Source of the DNA: an uncultured Rikenellaceae bacterium
Lineage (GTDB): Bacteria; Bacteroidota; Bacteroidia; Bacteroidales; Rikenellaceae
Assembly: GCA_947037995.1 (NCBI GenBank)
Contig: CAMQUV010000069.1
Location: 1-6,488 of the forward strand
Length of the DNA: 6,488 nt
Direction: 5' to 3'
The notes below the pieces were generated by a model. It had not been told where the DNA came from, did not search any database, and saw nothing but the letters and a program-made list of their open reading frames with translations. The stretch's first letter is position 1. Every line of letters begins with the position of its first letter. A program made the position numbers and the translations under genes. Shown here one piece after another: positions 1 through 6,131 of this stretch.

Positions 1-236
1 CGTGGTCGGAAGATTGTTTGGCGGCTAAAAATTCGACTCGGCGGATGTCGATGCTGTTCTCAAAAACAGCGTCGGCGGGGGGATCCGCCGCTGTAGGCTG
101 GCGCCTTGCCAAAATGATTTATTGTAAATGCAAACCTTCCGACCACCCGTGGCCTCCCCCAGCTGCACTGATAAATCAGCACGACAGGCAATTAGAAACT
201 GGCACAGCCCCCTCAGCGAGCCCAGTCCATTTTTTT
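1..236 (+). ncRNA. 3' part of a GC-rich structured non-coding RNA, family unidentified; 5' end outside window
   Basis: No convincing protein is encoded here on either strand. Seen in the sequence: 128 of the first 230 bases are G or C, against AT-rich flanks, and there are nested helices. An outer helix pairs 2-12 with 136-146 (11 bp, perfect). Inside it 17-22 pairs with 108-113 and 23-25 with 103-105 across a two-base bulge. Inside that 39-46 pairs with 83-90 (8 bp, perfect), and 47-58 pairs with 65-76 (12 bp, hexanucleotide loop 59-64), with a G6 bulge at 77-82. Three pairs of the innermost stem are G-U when read as + strand RNA and would be C-A mismatches on the other strand, so the RNA is probably + strand. 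C-rich stretches at 153-160 and 207-223 lack good partners in view, which suggests that the 5' half lies left of the window. A T7 run at 230-236 could end transcription. It lacks the conserved cores of RNase P RNA, tmRNA, SRP RNA and 5S rRNA that I would expect to recognise. A 6S-like or lineage-specific housekeeping RNA is possible but unproven. Confidence 0.55.
230..236 (+). terminator. T7 run, possible 3' end of the left-edge RNA
   Basis: Seven T residues follow a GC-rich stretch. The only local stem is short (198-202 with 222-226, 5 bp, 19-nt loop), so it would be a good intrinsic terminator only if the GC-rich stretch pairs with the RNA's unseen 5' part, as in RNAs whose two ends form a closing helix. 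The run ends six bases before the stop codon of the convergent mscS-type gene. No strong terminator for that gene was seen on the minus strand. Confidence 0.3.
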
Positions 237-242
237 AGGAAA

Positions 243-1190
243 TTATTCTACGTCTTTAGAAGCTTGGTGCAGGTGCACATCCATTTGAGGGAATGGTATA
301 TTAATACCTTGCGCAGAGAATGTTTTATAGACTTGTTCGTTCATATCAAAGAACACGTCCCAATAGTCCTCCGTCTTCGCCCAAGCACGAACAGTAATAT
401 TAACCGAGCTGTTAGCCAGCGCCCCAAGCACAATAAGATACTCTGGGTCTTTCAATATTCTTTTATCCGCAAGAATCATCTGTTCGAGCAGTTCTTTGGC
501 TTTATCATAATCATCGCCATACCCGATACCAAATGACCAATCCACACGGCGCGTAGTTTCGTGCGAATAGTTATTAATAATATTATTGGCAATACCGCCA
601 TTAGGAATAATAATCATTTTATTATCAGGCGTACTAAGCATTATATTAAATAGTTTTATTTCCCTAACGCTTCCTGTTTGCCCTTGAGTTTCGATAAAAT
701 CGCCAACTTTGAATGGTTTGAGCATAAGAATAAGCACACCCCCGGCAAAGTTTTGGAGTGTCCCGCTGAGTGCCATACCAATAGCGATACCAAGCGAGGC
801 AAATATTGCAACAAACGAAGACGTATCTATACCGAGCACCCCGACAATCATAATAACTATAAGAAGCATCATCGCGATTTTCACAAAACTGATGGCAAAT
901 GAGCTTAGCGAATCTTCAACACCTCTTTTATCTAGAATTACTTTGATAATTTTAACGAGCCTCTTGATAAGAAATCTCCCGACGAAATATATAAGGAGCG
1001 CAATCAGTATTTTCGCAGTGATAGTAAGAAGGTTTTTGACGGCAAAGTCAATAATTTGCTCCGAGCTCATATTAGCGAACGATGTGTAAATCTCCTCGGC
1101 CGCATTTACAACAGAGGTAGTATCGGTTTTAGCCGCATCGGTGGCAGGGATTTTAGGTAGTAGGGGCAGGACAATTAATTTATTAAACAT
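243..1190 (-). CDS. mscS: MscS-family small-conductance mechanosensitive ion channel
   Basis: This is a 315-residue inner-membrane channel protein. In the family, heptamers open under membrane tension after hypo-osmotic shock and release small solutes. About 50 residues precede the first membrane helix (about 54-76), followed by TM2 (about 102-122) and the pore-lining TM3 (about 124-157), which is rich in Gly and Ala as in MscS. Hallmarks follow: LKPFKVGD at 157-164 where TM3 enters the beta domain, IPNG at 195-198, a NIINNYS segment at 203-209, and PQMDVHL near the C-terminus (301-307), all aligning well with E. coli MscS (286 residues). The extra length is mainly the N-terminal extension. 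The ATG at 1190 is preferred because a good promoter places the transcript start roughly 25-30 nt upstream; Met41 is a weaker alternative. No Shine-Dalgarno is visible. It is transcribed alone, away from rpsL, and converges on the structured RNA at the left edge. Family assignment is firm; the exact paralogue is not. Confidence 0.95.
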   Translation of the reverse strand: MFNKLIVLPLLPKIPATDAAKTDTTSVVNAAEEIYTSFANMSSEQIIDFAVKNLLTITAKILIALLIYFVGRFLIKRLVKIIKVILDKRGVEDSLSSFAISFVKIAMMLLIVIMIVGVLGIDTSSFVAIFASLGIAIGMALSGTLQNFAGGVLILMLKPFKVGDFIETQGQTGSVREIKLFNIMLSTPDNKMIIIPNGGIANNIINNYSHETTRRVDWSFGIGYGDDYDKAKELLEQMILADKRILKDPEYLIVLGALANSSVNITVRAWAKTEDYWDVFFDMNEQVYKTFSAQGINIPFPQMDVHLHQASKDVE

Positions 1191-1222
1191 ATTAATTTAG
1201 GTTTTTGTGGGGTATTATGTGT

Positions 1223-1254
1223 CAAATATAAAGAGAAAAAGCACAAAAAGCAAA
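1223..1254 (-). promoter_or_regulatory. Bacteroidota-type promoter for the mscS-like gene
   Basis: On the minus strand TTTG (1254-1251) is followed by a 20-nt spacer and TATATTTG (1230-1223). This matches the TTTG / TAnnTTTG pattern of primary-sigma promoters in Bacteroidota, including the 19-21-nt spacing. Transcription should begin near 1215-1220, giving a short leader without a Shine-Dalgarno before the ATG at 1190. That it is active is an inference. Confidence 0.65.
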
Positions 1255-1352
1255 AAATATAGGTGGAGAAGGTGATAAATTGCTGGTAAAGACATAAAAA
1301 AAAGCGATTAGCACCCGTCACACTAAAAACTTAAAAAATAAACCTCAATAAA

Positions 1353-1384
1353 TTTGTTTACGGAGAAAATATTATCTAATTTTG
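1353..1384 (+). promoter_or_regulatory. Bacteroidota-type promoter for the rpsL operon
   Basis: TTTG at 1353-1356, a 20-nt spacer, and TAATTTTG at 1377-1384 match the TTTG / TAnnTTTG consensus exactly. A start near 1390 would give an AT-rich leader of about 45 nt ending in an A-run immediately before the rpsL ATG. About 98 bp separate its -33 element from that of the divergent mscS-type promoter; that stretch is A-rich and no operator was recognised in it. Confidence 0.7.
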
Positions 1385-1435
1385 CGCCCTAATATCTCTA
1401 ATTGAATATTATTTTTTAACTAACAACAAAAAAAA

Positions 1436-1819
1436 ATGCCAACAATCCAACAACTTGTGCGTAAAGGCAGAATCGAAATGGTCGACAAAAGTAAGTCACC
1501 AGCTCTCGCTTCGTGTCCTCAACGCCGTGGAGTTTGTGTGCGTGTTTACACAACCACTCCTAAAAAGCCTAACTCGGCTATGCGTAAAGTTGCTCGTGTA
1601 CGACTAACTAACGGAAAAGAAGTAAATGCCTACATCCCTGGTGAAGGACACAACCTCCAAGAACACTCTATCGTCCTCGTACGCGGCGGACGTGTAAAAG
1701 ACCTTCCAGGGGTGAGATATCACCTCGTACGTGGAGCGCTCGATTCTGCCGGTGTAGAAGGACGTACACAACGTCGCTCTAAATACGGTACGAAAAGACC
1801 CAAAAAATCGAGCAAATAA
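1436..1819 (+). CDS. rpsL: 30S ribosomal protein S12
   Basis: S12 sits at the decoding centre of the small subunit and helps monitor codon-anticodon pairing. The 127-residue product aligns along its whole length with E. coli S12 (124 residues), with a few extra basic residues at the C-terminus. The loop PKKPNSA (42-48) and the segment GRVKDLPG (85-92) are intact. Lys43 and Lys88, whose substitution commonly gives streptomycin resistance, are both present, so the visible genotype is the susceptible type at these positions. Asp89 is the residue that RimO methylthiolates in other bacteria. It is the first gene of the operon. The start follows a run of A residues with no Shine-Dalgarno, usual for highly expressed Bacteroidota genes. 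The gene upstream is the divergent mscS-type gene, not rpoC. Confidence 0.99.
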   Translation: MPTIQQLVRKGRIEMVDKSKSPALASCPQRRGVCVRVYTTTPKKPNSAMRKVARVRLTNGKEVNAYIPGEGHNLQEHSIVLVRGGRVKDLPGVRYHLVRGALDSAGVEGRTQRRSKYGTKRPKKSSK

Positions 1820-1860
1820 GCTCTACCAAAAAAATTAAAACAAAAACACCAAAAAAAACA

Positions 1861-1885
1861 TTACTTTATATCTAATATAAAGTAA
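1861..1885 (+). repeat. 11-bp perfect inverted repeat in the rpsL-rpsG intergenic region
   Basis: Positions 1861-1871 pair perfectly with 1875-1885 around the three-base loop CTA. The stem is AT-rich with one C-G pair, and no T-run follows it, so it is not a standard intrinsic terminator. It lies 20 nt before the rpsG start in an 85-nt spacer that is otherwise extremely A-rich and T-poor. In E. coli, S7 binds the S12-S7 intercistronic RNA to repress its own operon. A comparable role here, or use as an RNase processing or stability element, is only a guess. Confidence 0.6.
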
Positions 1886-1904
1886 ACTAAAACTTAAACA
1901 CAAA

Positions 1905-2381
1905 ATGAGAAAAGCTACGCCCAAAAAGCGCATTCTACTTCCTGACCCCAAATTTGGTGACGTTCTGGTTACCCGCTTCGTCAACAATCTTATGCTGGAC
2001 GGTAAGAAGAGTATTGCCTACACTATTTTCTACAATGCGCTAGATATAGTTGGTGAGAAAATGAAAGATAGTGAAACTACTCCCCTTGAAATCTGGAAAA
2101 AAGCACTCGAAAACATTACACCACAAGTAGAAGTTAAATCACGCCGTATAGGCGGTGCAACATTCCAAGTTCCTATGGAAGTTAGATCAGAAAGAAAAGT
2201 TGCACTCGCAATTCGCTATCTGCTGTCATTCTCGAAAAAAAGAGCTGGACGCTCTATGGCAGAAAAACTAGCAGCCGAAACTATGGCTGCATTCAATAAC
2301 GAAGGTGGTGCTATCAAACGTAAAGAAGAAATGCACCGTATGGCAGAAGCTAACAAAGCCTTTGCTCACTTCAGATTCTAA
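1905..2381 (+). CDS. rpsG: 30S ribosomal protein S7
   Basis: S7 is a primary 16S rRNA-binding protein that nucleates assembly of the 30S head and lines the E-site and mRNA exit region. The 158-residue product carries the family signature from DPKFG (14-18) to DGKKS (32-36), the beta-hairpin segment [10 protein letters not shown] (75-84) with QVP at 88-90, and the conserved helix [16 protein letters not shown] at the C-terminus (143-158). It ends where many bacterial S7 proteins do, without the C-terminal tail of E. coli K-12. The ATG at 1905 is preceded by an A-rich leader and no Shine-Dalgarno. It lies 85 nt after rpsL and 31 nt before fusA, and is evidently cotranscribed. The identity is certain from sequence and position. 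Confidence 0.99.
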   Translation: MRKATPKKRILLPDPKFGDVLVTRFVNNLMLDGKKSIAYTIFYNALDIVGEKMKDSETTPLEIWKKALENITPQVEVKSRRIGGATFQVPMEVRSERKVALAIRYLLSFSKKRAGRSMAEKLAAETMAAFNNEGGAIKRKEEMHRMAEANKAFAHFRF

Positions 2382-2412
2382 ATCAATTAGAGATACAATT
2401 TCAATTAATAAA

Positions 2413-4524
2413 ATGGCAAGAGACCTAAAATTTACAAGAAACATCGGTATTATGGCGCACATCGACGCCGGAAAAACTACCACTACCGAACGTATCTTGT
2501 TCTATACCGGAAAAACTCATAAAATTGGCGAAACCCACGAAGGTAGCGCCACTATGGACTGGATGGAACAAGAACAAGAACGTGGTATCACTATTACCTC
2601 TGCAGCTACAACTGCTTTCTGGAAATATAAAGAACAAGAATACCAAATCAATATTATTGACACACCTGGACACGTTGACTTTACTGTCGAAGTGGAACGC
2701 TCACTTAGAGTGCTCGACGGTGCTGTTGCTACATTCTGTGCTGTTGGTGGTGTTGAACCTCAATCTGAAACAGTGTGGAGACAAGCCGACAAGTACAACG
2801 TACCTCGTATTGGCTATGTCAATAAAATGGACAGAACAGGCGCAGACTTCTCGCAAGTTTGTGCACAAATCAAAGAAAGACTCGGAGCGAACGCAGTACC
2901 TATCGTACTTCCTATTGGTAACGAAGATAAATTTAACGGAGTTATTGACCTTGTCTATAACAAAGCTTATATCTACTTTGATGACAAAGTTGTTCGTGAT
3001 AACTATACTATCGAAGAAATACCTGCTGAACTCAAAGAAGAAGCTAGCATCGCTAGATCATTTATGATCGAAGAAGTTGCAGGCTCTGATGACGCTCTTA
3101 TGGAAAAATTCTTCGAAGACCCAGAATCTATCACTCCTGAAGAAATTATCGCAGCTCTCAGAAAAGCGACTATCAGTATGTCGGTTATTCCTATGCTTTG
3201 CGGCTCTTCATTCAAAAATAAAGGAGTCCAACTACTGCTCGACTCTGTCGTTGCATACCTTCCTTCTCCTATGGATATCGAAGCGATTGTTGGTACATCA
3301 CTTGATGGGGACAGCGAAGTCACTAGACAACCTTCTGATAAAGACCCTTTCTGTGCACTTGCATTTAAAATCGCTACCGACCCCTTCGTTGGTAGACTAG
3401 GTTTTATTCGCGTGTACTCCGGAAGACTTGACGCTGGGTCATACGTCTTTAATAGCCGTACTGGCAAAAAAGAACGTATCTCACGTATATACCAAATGCA
3501 CTCTAATAAACAAAATCCTATCGATTTCGTTGGTGCTGGTGATATTGCTGCGGCAGTTGGTTTTAAAGACGTTAGAACAGGGGATACTCTCTGTGACGAG
3601 AAAAACCCTATGGTACTCGAGTCAATGACGTTCCCAGAACCAGTTATCGGACTTGCAGTTGAACCTAAAACACAAAAAGACCTTGACAAACTTGGAATGG
3701 GACTTAGCAAACTTGCTGAGGAAGATCCAACGTTTACTGTCAAAACTGACGAAACTTCTGGACAAACTGTTATCTCGGGAATGGGTGAACTTCACCTCGA
3801 AATTATCGTAGATAGACTTAGACGCGAATTCGGTGTCGAAATCAACCAAGGAGCACCTCAAGTTAACTACAAAGAAGCTCTTACTGGAAGCATCCAACAC
3901 AGAGAAGTCTTTAAAAAACAAACTGGTGGTCGTGGTAAATTCGCTGACATCATTTTCACACTAGGACCTGTCGCTGATAACGAAAAAACAGGACTAGAAT
4001 TTGTTGACCAAGTCAAAGGTGGTAACATCCCTAAAGAATATATCCCTGCTGTGCAAAAAGGTTTCCTTTCTGCTATGAGCAACGGTGCTCTTGCAGGATT
4101 CCCTATCGATGCAATGAAAGTCACTATTCTTGATGGCTCTTTCCACCCTGTCGATTCTGACGCGCTTTCTTTCGAAATCGCTGCTAGACAAGGATTCAGA
4201 CACGCAGCTCTACTTGCTAAACCTGTTCTTATGGAACCGATTATGGCGGTTGAAGTTGTTACACCTGAAGAAAATATGGGAGACATTATCGGTGACCTTA
4301 ACAAACGTAGAGGACAAATTGCAGGAATGGAACAAAAAGGTACGGCACGTGTCGTAAAAGCTAAAGTTCCACTTAGCGAAATGTTCGGATATGTTACAGT
4401 TCTTAGAACTATATCTTCAGGACGAGCTACTTCTTCTATGGAATTCTCGTGCTTCGAACAAGTACCTGCTAACCTTGCCAAAGAAATCATAGAAATATCT
4501 TCTGGTAAACTTAACGATGAATAA
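2413..4524 (+). CDS. fusA: Elongation factor G (translocation GTPase)
   Basis: EF-G drives movement of tRNA and mRNA through the ribosome after peptide transfer and, with ribosome recycling factor, splits post-termination ribosomes. The 703-residue product has every GTPase motif: P-loop AHIDAGKT (15-22), switch I RGIT (57-60), switch II DTPGH (83-87) with the catalytic His87, NKMD (137-140) and the G5-like region GSSFKNK (264-270). Domains II to V follow at full length. The frame is open upstream to an ATG at 2305 inside rpsG, but the conserved N-terminus [13 protein letters not shown] fixes the start at 2413, 31 nt after rpsG. No Shine-Dalgarno is seen. Some Bacteroidota carry a second, divergent EF-G; this one, with intact GTPase motifs inside the str cluster, is the canonical type. 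No tuf gene follows; rpsJ begins four bases after the stop. Confidence 0.99.
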   Translation: MARDLKFTRNIGIMAHIDAGKTTTTERILFYTGKTHKIGETHEGSATMDWMEQEQERGITITSAATTAFWKYKEQEYQINIIDTPGHVDFTVEVERSLRVLDGAVATFCAVGGVEPQSETVWRQADKYNVPRIGYVNKMDRTGADFSQVCAQIKERLGANAVPIVLPIGNEDKFNGVIDLVYNKAYIYFDDKVVRDNYTIEEIPAELKEEASIARSFMIEEVAGSDDALMEKFFEDPESITPEEIIAALRKATISMSVIPMLCGSSFKNKGVQLLLDSVVAYLPSPMDIEAIVGTSLDGDSEVTRQPSDKDPFCALAFKIATDPFVGRLGFIRVYSGRLDAGSYVFNSRTGKKERISRIYQMHSNKQNPIDFVGAGDIAAAVGFKDVRTGDTLCDEKNPMVLESMTFPEPVIGLAVEPKTQKDLDKLGMGLSKLAEEDPTFTVKTDETSGQTVISGMGELHLEIIVDRLRREFGVEINQGAPQVNYKEALTGSIQHREVFKKQTGGRGKFADIIFTLGPVADNEKTGLEFVDQVKGGNIPKEYIPAVQKGFLSAMSNGALAGFPIDAMKVTILDGSFHPVDSDALSFEIAARQGFRHAALLAKPVLMEPIMAVEVVTPEENMGDIIGDLNKRRGQIAGMEQKGTARVVKAKVPLSEMFGYVTVLRTISSGRATSSMEFSCFEQVPANLAKEIIEISSGKLNDE

Positions 4525-4528
4525 TAAA

Positions 4529-4834
4529 ATGAGCCAAAAAATTAGAATAAAACTGAAATCATTTGACCACAATCTTGTAGACAAATCTGCTGAGAAAATC
4601 GTCAATACTGTCAAAAATACAGGAGCTGTAGTTAGCGGTCCTATTCCACTTCCTACTAACAAAAAAATCTTTACTGTTAATAAATCTACTTTTGTTAACA
4701 AAAAAGCACGCGAGCAATTCCAAATTGCTACGTACAACAGAATTCTTGATATCTATGAGTCGTCGCCGAAAACTATCGACGCACTTATGAAACTGGAACT
4801 TCCTTCTGGAGTACACGTTGATATCAAAGTCTGA
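4529..4834 (+). CDS. rpsJ: 30S ribosomal protein S10 (NusE)
   Basis: S10 is a protein of the 30S head and, as NusE, pairs with NusB in transcription antitermination and links RNA polymerase to the leading ribosome through NusG. The product is 101 residues from the ATG at 4529. It starts [14 protein letters not shown], has the conserved GPIPLPT (37-43) and [16 protein letters not shown] (48-63) segments, and ends in [11 protein letters not shown]. Another ATG in frame at 4517 overlaps the end of fusA and would add four residues; the Met at 4529 fits the family better. The spacing of four bases from fusA implies translational coupling. In most Bacteroidota rplC follows directly; here two hairpins and an unrelated efflux operon follow. 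Confidence 0.98.
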   Translation: MSQKIRIKLKSFDHNLVDKSAEKIVNTVKNTGAVVSGPIPLPTNKKIFTVNKSTFVNKKAREQFQIATYNRILDIYESSPKTIDALMKLELPSGVHVDIKV

Positions 4835-4840
4835 TAATGC

Positions 4841-4860
4841 TAAAGCATAATAATGCTTTA
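4841..4860 (+). repeat. 8-bp hairpin just after rpsJ
   Basis: Positions 4841-4848 pair perfectly with 4853-4860 around the loop AATA. It begins seven bases after the rpsJ stop codon. The stem is AT-rich and no strong T-run follows, so it is more likely a 3'-end stabilising or processing hairpin than a terminator on its own. The main terminator lies 20 bases further on. Confidence 0.5.
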
Positions 4861-4880
4861 ACTTATTAAACCTTAACCGA

Positions 4881-4928
4881 ACAAAACCCTACCCAAACGT
4901 ATTAATATACGCTTAGGTAGGGTTTTGT
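4881..4928 (+). terminator. Intrinsic terminator of the rpsL-rpsG-fusA-rpsJ operon
   Basis: A 13-bp perfect stem pairs 4881-4893 with 4916-4928. Beyond a mismatch, 4895-4896 pairs with 4913-4914, and a 5-bp stem (4898-4902 with 4907-4911) is closed by the loop TAAT. The arms begin ACAAAACCC and end GGGTTTTGT, so both strands carry a T4 stretch at the 3' side and the element could work in either direction. Its position, 46 nt after rpsJ, indicates that the transcript ends here and does not run into an S10 operon. Confidence 0.85.
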
Positions 4929-5043
4929 ATATTAAACAATTACACTTCGCTGAAAAAAAACTCTCATTTTCCTCCTGTTTGTGGAAAATTATAACTACCT
5001 TAGAGCCATTATTACACAAAAAATTGACACTAATATAAAAGAT

Positions 5044-6108
5044 ATGAAAAGTATTCTAATCCAATCAATCCTCGTAACAGCATCGCTATTACTACCGTCC
5101 TGCTGGACAGAAACTACACCCGAAGTTTACCAAAGACCTGTTAAAGTCGCTACGGTAGAAAACCTTAACTCATACGACAAACAGTACGTTGGCGTAGCAC
5201 TCGCGGAACAATACACCGACTTTGCATTTAGAGTGGGAGGGCTTATTAATAAAACTTTCGTCGACGAAGGCTCGTTGGTCAAAAAGGGAGCACTGCTTGC
5301 CGAACTCGACCCAGCAGACTTTCGACTCAAACTCGAAGCTGATAGAGCACAGTACCAAACGTCGAAATCTATGCTCGACAGAAATAAAAGACTGCTCAAA
5401 AAACAGGCAATCTCGCAGCAAGACTATGAAATCTCTATGGCGAACTACCTTAAAGCTAAATCTGCGTATAACTACTCAGCCAATCAGCTAAAGTACACCA
5501 AACTGTACGCACCGTTCACTGGCTCGATTGAGACTAAATATGTTGAAACATACCAAAAAATCAACCCAGGAGAACCAATCTACAAGATTATCAACCCGAA
5601 TAAGCTCGAAGTGAGCTTCACTCTTCCTGAAAACGAAGTTTCGGTACCAAGTAGAGCTAAGTTTTTCGTTGAATTTGACAACCACCCTGGGACAGAGTAT
5701 TCTGCCGAGATTAAAGAGGTTGTCGATGCATCGGTAAATGGCGCTGGTATCCCCGTGACATTGAGGATGACTGACAAGATGTTCGACCCGAAAAAGCTGG
5801 ATGTTAAGGCTGGGTTTGCGTGTCAAGTGAAGGTTGTTATTGAGAGAGAGAGCCTTCTGTTAGATGGCGACTTTGTGACAGTGCCGATTACAGCAATTTT
5901 CGCTAAGAATACTGATAAGACACAACAATTTGTGTACATATTAAACCATAAGGACAATACGGTACAAAGCAAGGCTGTCAAAACAAAGGGAATGATGGGG
6001 ACTGACAAAATTATCATTCGTAGCGGCGTTGCTGCAGGCGAAACGGTGGTAATAGCCGGTGTGCATCAAATTGTTGACGGACAGAAAGTAACTATACTAA
6101 AAAACTAA
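5044..6108 (+). CDS. RND efflux periplasmic adaptor (membrane fusion) lipoprotein, AcrA/MexA-like
   Basis: This subunit links an inner-membrane RND pump to an outer-membrane channel across the periplasm. From the ATG at 5044 the product is 354 residues. The signal peptide MKSILIQSILVTASLLLPSC ends in a lipobox-like LPSC, so Cys20 would be lipidated. The order is typical: first half of the lipoyl domain (about 60-90), a helical hairpin (about 91-150), second lipoyl half starting at the hallmark APFTGSI (156-162), a beta-barrel domain (about 188-265) and a membrane-proximal domain (about 275-354) with GVHQIVDGQKV near the end. The frame is open back to a GTG at 4981, which would add 21 residues before the signal peptide; 5044 is preferred because the signal sequence then starts properly. 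No Shine-Dalgarno and no convincing promoter were found. The RND gene follows 23 nt downstream. The substrate (drug, bile salt or metal) cannot be told from the sequence. Confidence 0.93.
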   Translation: MKSILIQSILVTASLLLPSCWTETTPEVYQRPVKVATVENLNSYDKQYVGVALAEQYTDFAFRVGGLINKTFVDEGSLVKKGALLAELDPADFRLKLEADRAQYQTSKSMLDRNKRLLKKQAISQQDYEISMANYLKAKSAYNYSANQLKYTKLYAPFTGSIETKYVETYQKINPGEPIYKIINPNKLEVSFTLPENEVSVPSRAKFFVEFDNHPGTEYSAEIKEVVDASVNGAGIPVTLRMTDKMFDPKKLDVKAGFACQVKVVIERESLLLDGDFVTVPITAIFAKNTDKTQQFVYILNHKDNTVQSKAVKTKGMMGTDKIIIRSGVAAGETVVIAGVHQIVDGQKVTILKN

Positions 6109-6115
6109 TTATTTC

Positions 6116-6121
6116 GAGGAG
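6116..6121 (+). promoter_or_regulatory. Shine-Dalgarno sequence of the RND transporter gene
   Basis: GAGGAG at 6116-6121 lies 10 nt before the ATG at 6132 and complements the usual 16S rRNA 3' end. It supports that start codon. None of the other genes in the window has a comparable motif, as expected in Bacteroidota, which makes this one stand out. Confidence 0.6.
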
Positions 6122-6131
6122 ATTTTAAGAA

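Noticed and set aside
1..146. Retron-type msr/msd RNA because of the 11-bp closing repeats
   Set aside because: No reverse transcriptase gene follows; the next gene is a convergent channel gene. The closing helix alone is not specific.
1..236. RNase P RNA, tmRNA, SRP RNA or 5S rRNA
   Set aside because: None of their conserved core sequences was recognised on either strand: no RNase P GAGGAAAGUCC-type core, no tmRNA tag frame or CCA end, no SRP GGAAGCAG-type apical loop. The unseen 5' part prevents a final exclusion.
26..237. Open minus-strand frame across the GC-rich element, ending at a TAG near 26
   Set aside because: It has no ATG start in frame and no protein-like domain, and the same bases form nested RNA helices with G-U pairs on the other strand. 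A structured RNA explains it better.
18..536. Open + strand frame of 172 codons crossing the left-edge element and the 3' end of mscS
   Set aside because: It overlaps the strongly supported mscS-type gene on the opposite strand for more than half its length, shows no recognisable domain, and its first part coincides with RNA-like helices. It is best explained as a shadow.
1436..1819. Streptomycin-resistance substitutions in S12
   Set aside because: Lys43 and Lys88 and their surrounding loops are the usual susceptible residues; no resistance-type change was seen there.
2305..2412. 36-codon N-terminal extension of EF-G within rpsG
   Set aside because: EF-G proteins begin at the conserved [14 protein letters not shown] N-terminus, which is at 2413. 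The upstream codons are the rpsG reading frame seen out of phase.
3003..3743. Long minus-strand open frame inside fusA (and a similar one at 3867-4490)
   Set aside because: Both lie wholly antisense to the conserved EF-G gene, with low-complexity Ser/Leu-rich translations typical of antisense shadows of biased codon usage.
4978..5003. Possible promoter for the adaptor gene (TTTG at 4978, TACCTTAG at 4996)
   Set aside because: The -7-like element has one mismatch and the spacer is only 14 nt, well short of the 19-21 nt expected; not supportable.
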